A DNA stretch of 23,517 nucleotides from JANWHZ01 sp964527385 (GTDB taxonomy: Bacteria; Patescibacteriota; Saccharimonadia; Saccharimonadales; UBA4665): the NCBI GenBank assembly GCA_964527385.1, contig CAZGPZ010000009.1:1-23517 (forward strand), read 5' to 3'. The notes under the pieces are model-generated. The model ran no database searches and was not told the DNA's origin. It saw only the letters and a list, made by a program, of their open reading frames with translations. This document shows, one piece after another, positions 6,878-13,817 of the stretch (positions within the stretch are counted from its first letter, which is position 1; every line of letters begins with the position of its first letter). The position numbers and the translations under genes are program-made.

Positions 6878-7631
6878 CCCGGTAAGCGTGCCGGACAAGC
6901 CGCATGGCTGGTTCGTCGCATTGTTCGTGTTGGCGGCGACAGTGTTTGCTTTCTTTGCGTCGGAAGTGATCTCAGCACTGCTGGTAGGTATTTATCCGGC
7001 AATCCGTCATTGGTCGCAAGCACAAGCGAATGCCTGGTTGGAGAATTCAGTCCTCACGCAATTCGCCATCGGCGTTATCGCATATGGGTTGTTCATCGCG
7101 GCAATTTGGCAGGTCATGCGTTGGCTGCATTGGTCATGGCAGGATATCGGGTTGCGGCGTCCCCGCCTAAAACATCTTGCGTACGGGCTGTTGGCAACGG
7201 TCCCGTATTACATGCTGTATCTCGGGTTCCTCATCATTGTCAGCCTGGCCATACCGTCGCTTAATTTGAACCAGCAGCAGCAAATCGGATTTGGAACGGC
7301 ACATAGCACGATAGACCTCGTATGGGTATATGTCAGCCTGGCGGTTATCCCGCCGATAGCGGAAGAGATCGCCATGCGCGGTTTCCTCTACACAGGGCTT
7401 CGCAAATGGTTGCCAAAAATCGTCGCTGCGCTCGTCGTCAGCGCGCTGTTCGCCGCGGCACATTTGTCGGAGGGCAGCAGTGGGCCGCTCTGGATCGGGG
7501 CAATCGATACCTTTGCGCTCTCGCTCGTCCTGGTGTTCCTGCGCGAAAAAACCGGTAACTTATGGGCCGGCATCGTGCTCCATGCCGCCAAGAACAGCGT
7601 TGCGTTCGCGCTCCTCTTTCTTGCCAAGTAA
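6858..7631 (+). CDS. CPBP (CAAX/Abi-type) intramembrane metalloprotease
   Basis: Membrane protease of the CPBP family (PF02517 type). The 257 residues include about seven hydrophobic segments and the family motifs EEIAMRGF (Glu169-Glu170, Arg174), FAAAH (His202) and HAAKN (His242, Asn246). Family members process prenylated proteins, bacteriocins or unknown membrane substrates; which applies here cannot be read from sequence. The ATG at 6858 is used; two in-frame TTG codons just upstream lack support. It overlaps the end of rseP by 20 nt and is the last gene of that operon, so two intramembrane proteases are made together. Confidence 0.88.
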   Translation: MSDDSFNPVSVPDKPHGWFVALFVLAATVFAFFASEVISALLVGIYPAIRHWSQAQANAWLENSVLTQFAIGVIAYGLFIAAIWQVMRWLHWSWQDIGLRRPRLKHLAYGLLATVPYYMLYLGFLIIVSLAIPSLNLNQQQQIGFGTAHSTIDLVWVYVSLAVIPPIAEEIAMRGFLYTGLRKWLPKIVAALVVSALFAAAHLSEGSSGPLWIGAIDTFALSLVLVFLREKTGNLWAGIVLHAAKNSVAFALLFLAK

Positions 7632-7644
7632 TGAAATCGTGATC

Positions 7645-7672
7645 TTGACAAATCTTGCAAGTGCGATATAGT
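7645..7672 (+). promoter_or_regulatory. Strong promoter for the proline leader and proC-proS
   Basis: Perfect TTGACA (7645-7650), 16-nt spacer, TATAGT (7667-7672, 5/6). The -10 ends 8 nt before the ATG of the leader ORF at 7681, so the transcript is essentially leaderless for that ORF. Confidence 0.8.
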
Positions 7673-7680
7673 TTTTACTC

Positions 7681-7758
7681 ATGAGCTACAAAGTTCAAAC
7701 TTTCCGAGTCGTCCCGCCGGCCCCGCTTTGCCCGGAGGCTTTGCTACGTTTGAACTAA
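7681..7758 (+). CDS. Putative proline-rich leader peptide (25 codons)
   Basis: A small ORF beginning MSYKVQTFRVV and continuing PPAPLCPEALLRLN. Four of the seven codons at 12-18 are proline, all CCG (7714, 7717, 7723, 7732). It starts 8 nt after a strong -10 box and so would be translated as a leaderless message. It ends 22 nt before an intrinsic terminator and lies upstream of a proC-like gene and proS. The arrangement is that of an attenuator control peptide: ribosomes would stall when charged tRNA-Pro is scarce. The peptide itself probably has no other function. An alternative is that this is the 5' part of a small noncoding RNA. Confidence 0.6.
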   Translation: MSYKVQTFRVVPPAPLCPEALLRLN

Positions 7759-7822
7759 ACTAACGACAACGAATCAGCACAAGGCGGCCTTCCGGGCCGT
7801 CTTTTTTATACTTGTGCTGATT
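7720..7822 (+). promoter_or_regulatory. Proline attenuator region: competing hairpins in the proC-proS leader
   Basis: Segment 1 (7720-7725, GCCCCG, within Pro13-Pro15 codons) can pair with segment 2 (7733-7739, CGGAGGC, one bulged A). Segment 2, extended to GCCCGGAGGC (7730-7739), can instead pair with segment 3, GCCTTCCGGGC (7787-7797), ten pairs with one bulge, and this would break the terminator hairpin 7783-7801. Stalling on the early Pro codons would block 1:2 and favour 2:3, hence readthrough. Two further perfect repeats are AGTTCAAAC (7692-7700)/GTTTGAACT (7748-7756) and AATCAGCACAAG (7772-7783)/CTTGTGCTGATT (7811-7822). Pairings were read by eye; the mechanism is inferred. Confidence 0.6.
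7781..7808 (+). terminator. Intrinsic terminator before the proC-like gene
   Basis: GGCGGCC (7783-7789) pairs with GGCCGTC (7795-7801) with one G-T pair and a 5-nt loop, extended by two A-T pairs and followed by TTTTTT. It stands between the leader ORF and proC, so it must be read through, or regulated, for proC to be made from the upstream promoter. Confidence 0.85.
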
Positions 7823-7835
7823 TCAAGGAGTGATC

Positions 7836-8639
7836 ATGAAGACTATTCAGGATGCTACAGGTGAGGCGAAAATAACTGTCGGCGTGTTAGGGGCTTATGG
7901 GAAAATGGGCTCGCTCATAGCGACGGAGCTAGAAGGACATGAACAATATAATGTGATTCGGGTTGGCCGCGGCGACGATATGGGCTGTTTACAAGACGCG
8001 GACTTCATATTCGGCTGTACGAAACCCCAGGGCTTTGACGAACGTGATGCGGGCGGAAAGGAAATCGGACCCGCGTTCCAACTGAGGCAATACATTGGTA
8101 AAAGAACGGTATTTGCTTCGATTATGGCCGGCAAAACGGCAGAAGAGCTTACGGAATTACTTGGAACCGGCCAAGTGATACAGATTATGCCTAATCTGGC
8201 GCTCGAAAACTGTCTTAGCACGACCGGTTGGTACGCGCAAAGCGGCGTTGACGAAGAACGTGTTCAACAAGTAGCAGAAATAATTAGCCGCTGGGGAAGG
8301 AGCGTACGGCTTGATTCCGCGGATGAGTTTCATGCATTCACGGTTTTAGCCGGCGCAGGCCCAGCCTATTTCTTCGACTTGGCTGATATGATTGAAGAAA
8401 GTGCAAGAAGGTGGGGTCTTGGCAAGCATGCTTCGACAATCGCAAATGGCGTTTTAGCCGGCGCAGGCAGCTTTGCTACCGGCGAATGCAATTTCGCTAA
8501 ACGCGCCAATGATGTTACATCAAAGGGCGGCGTAGCGGCACGGGTACGCGAGGTGCAGCGAGAACTTGGCTGGCAGAGTATCTTTCGGATAGCTATAGAC
8601 GAAGGAGTTGATCGCTCGCGGCAACTCGGCAAACGATGA
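7836..8639 (+). CDS. proC: Pyrroline-5-carboxylate reductase-like protein
   Basis: Expected to reduce pyrroline-5-carboxylate to proline with NAD(P)H. The 267 residues show a Rossmann start VGVLGAYGKMGSLIA (about 14-28), a mid block IQIMPNLALEN, the dimerisation-domain block LAGAGPAYFFDLADMIEE and the signature ANDVTSKGGVAARVREV near 226-242, where the usual form is VTSPGGTT. The changes in the signature (SKGGV rather than SPGGT) leave room for a related reductase. The ATG at 7836 is chosen because AAGGAG lies 5 nt upstream; a GTG at 7830 overlaps that site. It sits behind a proline-codon leader with a terminator and ahead of proS, both of which support a role in proline supply. Confidence 0.82.
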   Translation: MKTIQDATGEAKITVGVLGAYGKMGSLIATELEGHEQYNVIRVGRGDDMGCLQDADFIFGCTKPQGFDERDAGGKEIGPAFQLRQYIGKRTVFASIMAGKTAEELTELLGTGQVIQIMPNLALENCLSTTGWYAQSGVDEERVQQVAEIISRWGRSVRLDSADEFHAFTVLAGAGPAYFFDLADMIEESARRWGLGKHASTIANGVLAGAGSFATGECNFAKRANDVTSKGGVAARVREVQRELGWQSIFRIAIDEGVDRSRQLGKR

Positions 8640-8677
8640 GCCATGATCATCTATAGCGCAATGGAAGAAAAAACAGG

Positions 8678-8683
8678 TACAAT
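8678..8683 (+). promoter_or_regulatory. Possible secondary -10 box for proS
   Basis: TACAAT in AGGTACAATAATC, between the proC-like gene and proS, without a clear -35. It could give basal proS transcription independent of the proline leader. The proS Shine-Dalgarno AAAGGAG lies downstream at 8702-8708. Confidence 0.45.
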
Positions 8684-8717
8684 AATCAATAACGAGTCTA
8701 CAAAGGAGTAAAAAATC

Positions 8718-10442
8718 ATGAAAATGTCTGAATTGTTCGGCAGGCCATCGAAAACCGAGGGCCTTGACTACCCAACCGCATCGCACCGCTTGTTAACGCG
8801 GGCCGGTTTTATTCGTGAGTCTACGGCGGGCAGGTACTACCTGTTGCCGCTGGGGCTTAAGGTCCACGAGAAAATTGCCGATGTAGTGCGCAAACACATG
8901 GATGCGAGCGGTGCACAGGAGCTGATCATGCCGGTCTTGCACCCATTGAGCTTGTGGCAGGAAACAAACCGGACTACGACCGCTGGCTTTGAGCTCATGA
9001 AGATAAAAGACCGGCGCGAGTTTGAATTCGCGCTTGGTGGGACGGCCGAGGAAATGGCGGTCGACCTGGTGCGCAAGTTCAACATCAGTTACAAGGACCT
9101 GCCGTTCAATATCTATCAGTTCTCTATGAAGTTCCGCGACGAAATGCGCGCCCGCGGCGGCCTTCTCCGCGTCCGCGAATTTGTCATGAAAGACGCCTAC
9201 AGCTTTAGTACCGAGGAACAGTTCAAGGTGATTTACCAACAAATGTGGGATGCATACAAGGCGATTTTCGAGGAGCTTGGCCTGAAGGTTGACGTGGTAG
9301 CCGCTGACAACGGTTATATTGGTGGTGAATTCTGCCATGAATTCATTTCCGAAAGCGAAGTTGGCGAGAGCCGCTACTTCATAGATAATAACAGCGGCTA
9401 CGCGGCCCATGAAGATGTTGCCGTCGTCGCCCTTGACAACAAGAACGTAGACGAACCATTGCAGGACCTACAGGAAGTAGATGCGGTCCGCGGCACGACC
9501 ATGGAAGATGGCGTCAAACTGCATAGTTTGCCATTATGGCAGCAGACGAAAGATGTGACCTACTTCGACGAAGCATCGAAGCGCTATATCTTGGTGCTAA
9601 TCCGCGGCGATTTTGATGTCAACGAGACGAAGCTCACGCACGTGGCAGAAGCGTACCAACTTCGCATGGCAACCGACGACGAAGTGCGTGACGACCTTGG
9701 CAGCGAACGAGGGTTCATTTCGCCGGTCGGCATAACGAAGCAGGGCAAAAAGACAGGCTACCCGCTTATTATTGTCGCCGACAAAAGCATGCGTACAGTC
9801 CACAACATGTACGGCGGTGCCAACAAGAAAAACCGCGATCTCCTGAATATTAATATCGATCGCGACTGGAAACCCGATATTGAAGGAGACGTCGCGCTTG
9901 CCCAGCCGGGCATGCACAGCCAAGAAGGCGGGGAGCTGGCGGAAAAGCGGGGCATCGAAGTTGGTAACATATTCCAGCTCGGCTACCATTACACGAACCT
10001 CATGCACGACGCCGAGTACACCGACGAGCACGGCAAGCGCCAGAAGTACTACATGGGTTGTTATGGCATCGGCATTGGACGCACGATGGCGGCAATCGTC
10101 GAAGCACATCACGACGGCAAGGGGATTGCGTGGCCGGAAAACATAGCACCCTACAAAGTATACCTAGTCCGCCTTGGCGACGACGAAACGGTCACCAAAC
10201 AAGCTGACGAGTTATATTCTTTATTGACAAGTGCTGGCGTTTCGGTATTATATGATGACCGTGACATGCGGGCAGGCGAAAAGTTCGCCGACGCAGACCT
10301 GATTGGTTTGCCCCACCGGGTCGTGGTAAGCGGCAAGACAGCCGCGGCAAACGCTTACGAATATAAAGCGCGAACGCAAGATACCGTACAGCAGCTATCA
10401 TCGTCAGATTTGCTAGGAATGCTCGGCGCCAAAGCACAATGA
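8718..10442 (+). CDS. proS: Prolyl-tRNA synthetase, bacterial type with editing insertion
   Basis: Charges tRNA-Pro. The 574 residues show the bacterial arrangement: N-terminal class II core with motif 1 region (to about 75), GGTAEE (107-112), motif 2 FRDEMRARGGLLRVREF (139-155), a YbaK-like insertion for Ala-tRNA-Pro editing (roughly 225-395), motif 3 with GCYGIGIGRTMAA (447-459) and the anticodon-binding domain (475-574, with YDDRDMRAGEKFADADL). The size is as expected. AAAGGAG sits 9 nt before the ATG at 8718; a second ATG follows two codons on. It lies 78 nt after the proC-like gene, so proline synthesis and tRNA charging appear to be controlled together, with a possible extra -10 box at 8678. 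Confidence 0.96.
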   Translation: MKMSELFGRPSKTEGLDYPTASHRLLTRAGFIRESTAGRYYLLPLGLKVHEKIADVVRKHMDASGAQELIMPVLHPLSLWQETNRTTTAGFELMKIKDRREFEFALGGTAEEMAVDLVRKFNISYKDLPFNIYQFSMKFRDEMRARGGLLRVREFVMKDAYSFSTEEQFKVIYQQMWDAYKAIFEELGLKVDVVAADNGYIGGEFCHEFISESEVGESRYFIDNNSGYAAHEDVAVVALDNKNVDEPLQDLQEVDAVRGTTMEDGVKLHSLPLWQQTKDVTYFDEASKRYILVLIRGDFDVNETKLTHVAEAYQLRMATDDEVRDDLGSERGFISPVGITKQGKKTGYPLIIVADKSMRTVHNMYGGANKKNRDLLNINIDRDWKPDIEGDVALAQPGMHSQEGGELAEKRGIEVGNIFQLGYHYTNLMHDAEYTDEHGKRQKYYMGCYGIGIGRTMAAIVEAHHDGKGIAWPENIAPYKVYLVRLGDDETVTKQADELYSLLTSAGVSVLYDDRDMRAGEKFADADLIGLPHRVVVSGKTAAANAYEYKARTQDTVQQLSSSDLLGMLGAKAQ

Positions 10443-10506
10443 GGCCATAGCGCCGGCGCCAATAACAGATACAGCCGTAATAAACCAAAGGAGCGTGCAA
10501 ACCGCT

Positions 10507-10968
10507 ATGCTGAAAAAAATGTTTCGACTAACCCAAGAAGGCGTGGACGAGCTAAAAAAGGAGCTTGCCCAGTTATTGGCGGACCGCGCCGAGATTGCCG
10601 AGCACATCAAGACGGCGCGTGAATTCGGCGACCTGGCCGAAAATGCCGAGTACCAGTCAGCACGCGCTGACCAAGAGAAAAACGACGCACGCCTCCAGGA
10701 GGTCGAGCACATCCTCCAGAACCTCGAGATCATCAAAGCTCCAAAAGGGGACAGCAAAGTCCAGCTTGGTTCCAAAGTGACACTCAAGGGCGACGGCAAA
10801 ACCAAAGTCTTCCAGATTGTCGGTACCGTTGAAGCCAATCCGCTCGAAGGCAAGATTTCTGACGAATCGCCAATCGGCAAATCATTGATGGGCCGGAAAG
10901 TCGGCGACGAAGCCGAAATTGTCACGCCTGCCGAAACGGCTACCTACAAGGTGACGGACATAGCCTAG
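10507..10968 (+). CDS. greA: Transcription elongation factor GreA
   Basis: Rescues backtracked RNA polymerase by stimulating transcript cleavage. The protein (153 residues) starts MLKKMFRLTQEGVDELKKEL, has the coiled-coil tip with GDLAENAEYQSA and acidic residues, and ends in the FKBP-like domain with SPIGKSLMGRKVGDEAEI. The ATG at 10507 gives the usual N-terminus and lies 13 nt after AAGGAG, rather long spacing; a GTG at 10495 is too close to that site, and an ATG at 10519 is the other option. The 64-nt gap to proS has no clear terminator, so readthrough from proS is possible. Confidence 0.94.
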   Translation: MLKKMFRLTQEGVDELKKELAQLLADRAEIAEHIKTAREFGDLAENAEYQSARADQEKNDARLQEVEHILQNLEIIKAPKGDSKVQLGSKVTLKGDGKTKVFQIVGTVEANPLEGKISDESPIGKSLMGRKVGDEAEIVTPAETATYKVTDIA

Positions 10969-10981
10969 CGCTCTCGTCCGG

Positions 10982-10987
10982 TATCAT
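10982..10987 (+). promoter_or_regulatory. Possible -10 box for lysS
   Basis: TATCAT in CGGTATCATAGC, the same GGTAT context seen before frr and other genes here, just after the greA stop. It would give a leader of about 80 nt before lysS. A second weaker candidate, TTGCTA (11035-11040) with GATACT (11059-11064), lies right before the ATG. Confidence 0.4.
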
Positions 10988-11073
10988 AGCAATCCAGAAA
11001 GAGTGTCAGCTATGTCCCAGAACCCGAAGGGATACTTGCTAGTTATATCTTAATATCAGATACTAGGAATCAT

Positions 11074-13038
11074 ATGGCAACACTCAAAGATCTCCGCGAC
11101 GAACGGCTCCGCAAACTAGAAGAAATCAAAAAACTGGGCGTCAACCCATACCCGGCTGAGAGCCGGCGCACGCACACGCTACGAGAAGTGCGCGACCAAT
11201 TCGAGACGCTTGAGGGCAAGGACGTCGCGGTGGTCGGGCGCATCCAGAATATTCGTAAGTTCGGCAAAATTGCGTTTGTCGTCATTCGCGACCAGAGCGG
11301 GCAATTGCAGCTATTCTTGGCTGGCGACAAAGTTGCGCCGCTCGATGCCACCCATAGCCAGCTCGGCTTTGACCAGCTGCCATTGCTCGACACTGGAGAT
11401 TTCATCGAAGCGCACGGTTCGGTCATCAAGACGCAGACGGGCGAAATATCAGTAGAGACCCACGCAATGCGTCTGCTGAGCAAAAGCTTGCGGCCGATGC
11501 CGACCGCGCAAGAAGGTTTCACCAACAAAGAAGAGCGCCTGCGTAGGCGTTATGTCGATATGAATGTAAACCTCGATGTCCGCGAGCGCTTCGTGCGTCG
11601 TAGCCGTTTCTGGCAGGCAACACGCGACTTCCTGAACGATCACGGGTTCATCGAAGTAAATATTCCAGTCTTGGAACACACGACCGGTGGTGCCGATGCC
11701 AACCCGTTTGTTACGCACATGGACGCACTGGACCAGGATTTCTACCTCCGCATCAGCCACGAATTGCCACTCAAACGCTTAATCGGGGCTGGTTTCGAGA
11801 AAGTCTACGACATCGGTCCAAGATTCCGAAACGAGAATTATTCGGACGAACATCTGCCCGAGCATGTCGCCTTCGAAAGCTATGCCGCTTACGAAGACTA
11901 TCATGATGGTATGAAACTCTACGAAGAAATGATGAAGACTGTGGCGCAGGCGACATGGGGCACGTTGCGGTTCAAAGTTGGCGAATTTGACGTAAATCTT
12001 GACCAACCATGGCCGGTCGTGAAATACGCCGACATTATGCGCGAAAAGTTCGGCGTTGATGTATTCAATCCCGATCTCGAGCAAATGAAGAAAATTCTGG
12101 CTGAGAACAAAGTTGAGCTCGATGGCGATATTAACCATATGCGGGCTATGGATAGTGTCTGGAAACTCATCCGCAAGCAATCAGCCGGTCCGTTTTGGCT
12201 GATACACGAGCCAGTGGAGATATCACCACTTGCCAAGCAAGATCCCGAGAATCCCCGTGTCACACAGCGGTTTCACCCGGTGATCGCCGGCACGGAAATG
12301 GGCAATGGCTATACTGAGCTGAACGATCCGGTCGACCAGCTCAATCGCTTCATGGAACAGCAGAAACTGCGTGATGCTGGCGACGCCGAGGCGCAAATGC
12401 TGGATATTGATTACGTCGAGATGTTGGAATACGGTATGCCGCCAACGTGCGGCTGGAGCTACTCTGAGCGTTTCTTCTGGTCGTTGGAAGGCGTGACTGC
12501 CCGCGAAGGCGTGCCTTTCCCGCAGCTTCGCCACGAAATCGACGAGACGACCAAGACTATATATCCGGAGCTCTACGCGCCGAGAGCAGCGGGGCGTATC
12601 GGCAGCAGCAGTCGCCCCCAGGACTTCACGAAACGCATCGTGAGCGTGGTCAACAAAGACCTTGAGCCATGGCGCATTACGAACGCCGTGGCGCACATGA
12701 ACGCCATCATCGGCAATGAACTTGAGAAAGATGAGTTGGTGAGCGGTGATTACTTTGTGACTGAAGACGGTACAACATTGCCGCGTAATTCGCAATATGC
12801 CATTATCATCATGCGTGCGGATGACAAGGAATTGCACAAGCTGCACCAAAAGGTCAAAGAGCGCAACCTGAAACACCACGTCTTCATCAAAGAGATGCAG
12901 GACACGACAAATGACCAGGAAATTATTGACATGCTCGAACACCAACCAGCCGATCAAACTGAATTTTACGGTGTGACTTTCTTCGCGCCGAATGACATAG
13001 CTGACGACCTGACCAAGGGTCTCCAGCTTCTGAAGTAA
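11074..13038 (+). CDS. lysS: Lysyl-tRNA synthetase (class II) with extra C-terminal domain
   Basis: Charges tRNA-Lys. An OB-fold anticodon-binding domain (about 50-135) precedes the class II core: motif 2 region FRNENYSDEHLPEHVAFESY (251-270), FHPVIAGTEMGNGYTELNDP (400-419) and GMPPTCGWSYSERFFWSLEG (454-473) at motif 3. At 654 residues it is about 150 longer than usual. Residues 518-654 form an added domain, with RIVSVVNKDLEPWRITNAVA, an EDGTTLP stretch and a closing LTKGLQLL, resembling Pth2-like/DUF2000 proteins. Motif 3 lacks most of the usual glycines (CGWSYSER). AGGAA lies 4 nt before the ATG. The gene ends one nucleotide from the convergent ACT-domain gene. Confidence 0.93.
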   Translation: MATLKDLRDERLRKLEEIKKLGVNPYPAESRRTHTLREVRDQFETLEGKDVAVVGRIQNIRKFGKIAFVVIRDQSGQLQLFLAGDKVAPLDATHSQLGFDQLPLLDTGDFIEAHGSVIKTQTGEISVETHAMRLLSKSLRPMPTAQEGFTNKEERLRRRYVDMNVNLDVRERFVRRSRFWQATRDFLNDHGFIEVNIPVLEHTTGGADANPFVTHMDALDQDFYLRISHELPLKRLIGAGFEKVYDIGPRFRNENYSDEHLPEHVAFESYAAYEDYHDGMKLYEEMMKTVAQATWGTLRFKVGEFDVNLDQPWPVVKYADIMREKFGVDVFNPDLEQMKKILAENKVELDGDINHMRAMDSVWKLIRKQSAGPFWLIHEPVEISPLAKQDPENPRVTQRFHPVIAGTEMGNGYTELNDPVDQLNRFMEQQKLRDAGDAEAQMLDIDYVEMLEYGMPPTCGWSYSERFFWSLEGVTAREGVPFPQLRHEIDETTKTIYPELYAPRAAGRIGSSSRPQDFTKRIVSVVNKDLEPWRITNAVAHMNAIIGNELEKDELVSGDYFVTEDGTTLPRNSQYAIIIMRADDKELHKLHQKVKERNLKHHVFIKEMQDTTNDQEIIDMLEHQPADQTEFYGVTFFAPNDIADDLTKGLQLLK

Positions 13039-13039
13039 T

Positions 13040-13681
13040 CTACAAAAACTGTTGCAGAGCTTTGGTGACGGTTTCGACGTTGTCTTTTTCTACCACGAAC
13101 GACAGCTCGGTGAGCGTTGATATTATTTCTATCAAGTTGACTTTGTACGATGCGACGCTGGCGACTAAGCGGTATACGACGTTAGGCACGGTCATGTAGC
13201 TGACGGGGAAATGGACGGTAACCGCGTATAAATTGTCCTGGATGAACGTTGGCGGCTCATCAACTGCATTTGTAACAGTGCTTTCGTAGCGTGCCGGCAC
13301 GATGATCGTTATCTCGCGGTTGCCTTGGGTCACGGCGATGAAGTTTTCGCTGTCGTCGTGGAGGCCGCGCGTTATGTGTTCAAGCTCGCGCGTGGTAACG
13401 GTACTGCGCGGGTAGGTAATGTCTACCAACGGCGCGCGGACGGTCAAATCGTTTATATGCAAATCAGGGATTGCTGCCGGCTGTTTTTTGGCTTCTTTTT
13501 CCAGGCGGGACAGGGAAACGGCTAGGGTGGCCACGTCGACTTTTTCGCCGCGTGACGCCTCGACATCTGCCCGGATACTCCTGCCATAGGCGCGTAGGTT
13601 GAGCACACCACGCTGGAGCGCGTCTTGTGCCGTCAAATCTCCGGCAAGCCTGGTTTTGATGAGATCCGTGATTGTTTGCAT
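13040..13681 (-). CDS. ACT-domain regulatory protein
   Basis: A 213-residue protein with a helical N-terminal part (1-70, with DALQRGVLNLRAYGRSIRAD, resembling small HTH-like segments) and a C-terminal ACT domain (about 145-213, with VPNVVYRLVASVASYKVNLIE and ELSFVVEKDNVETVTKALQQF), like the regulatory part of aspartokinases. No kinase or other catalytic domain is present. ACT domains usually bind amino acids, so it may sense one, but the ligand and output are unknown. It resembles stand-alone ACT proteins described in archaea and CPR genomes. It is transcribed towards lysS, with a single base between the two stops, from a good minus-strand promoter; no Shine-Dalgarno site is visible in the roughly 20-nt leader. 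Confidence 0.75.
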   Translation of the reverse strand: MQTITDLIKTRLAGDLTAQDALQRGVLNLRAYGRSIRADVEASRGEKVDVATLAVSLSRLEKEAKKQPAAIPDLHINDLTVRAPLVDITYPRSTVTTRELEHITRGLHDDSENFIAVTQGNREITIIVPARYESTVTNAVDEPPTFIQDNLYAVTVHFPVSYMTVPNVVYRLVASVASYKVNLIEIISTLTELSFVVEKDNVETVTKALQQFL

Positions 13682-13707
13682 GTTATATATGTAACTTTAT
13701 GATCAAA

Positions 13708-13736
13708 ATTGTAACAAATATAGATTAAATAGTCAA
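13708..13736 (-). promoter_or_regulatory. Promoter for the ACT-domain gene
   Basis: On the minus strand TTGACT (plus 13731-13736), 17-nt spacer, TACAAT (plus 13708-13713) preceded by TGT, an extended -10. Both boxes are 5/6 matches. Transcription should start near 13701. Confidence 0.78.
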
Positions 13737-13817
13737 CCGGAAGTTCCTTCGATATGATTGGACGCGTTGCCCAAAAATATGTCATAACTGGGCATAAATA
13801 TTATTGAAGGAGATGCA

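Noticed and set aside
7690..7703. AAAGTTCAAACTTT considered as a tRNA T-arm
   Set aside because: No acceptor, D or anticodon arms can be placed around it; better explained as part of the leader RNA structure.
7679..7808. Leader of proC considered as an SRP RNA or other known small RNA
   Set aside because: The conserved SRP loop sequence is absent and no other known RNA family could be recognised.
10450..10459. GC-rich palindrome GCGCCGGCGC after proS, considered as a terminator
   Set aside because: No T run follows and the loop would be too small.
11012..11053. 13-codon ORF (MSQNPKGYLLVIS) upstream of lysS, considered as a leader peptide
   Set aside because: Only one Lys codon, no terminator behind it, weak ribosome binding site; not enough for an attenuator claim.
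12223..12957. Minus-strand reading frame of 244 codons inside lysS
   Set aside because: Antisense to a well-supported gene, low-complexity hydrophobic/His-rich translation, no promoter or ribosome binding site.
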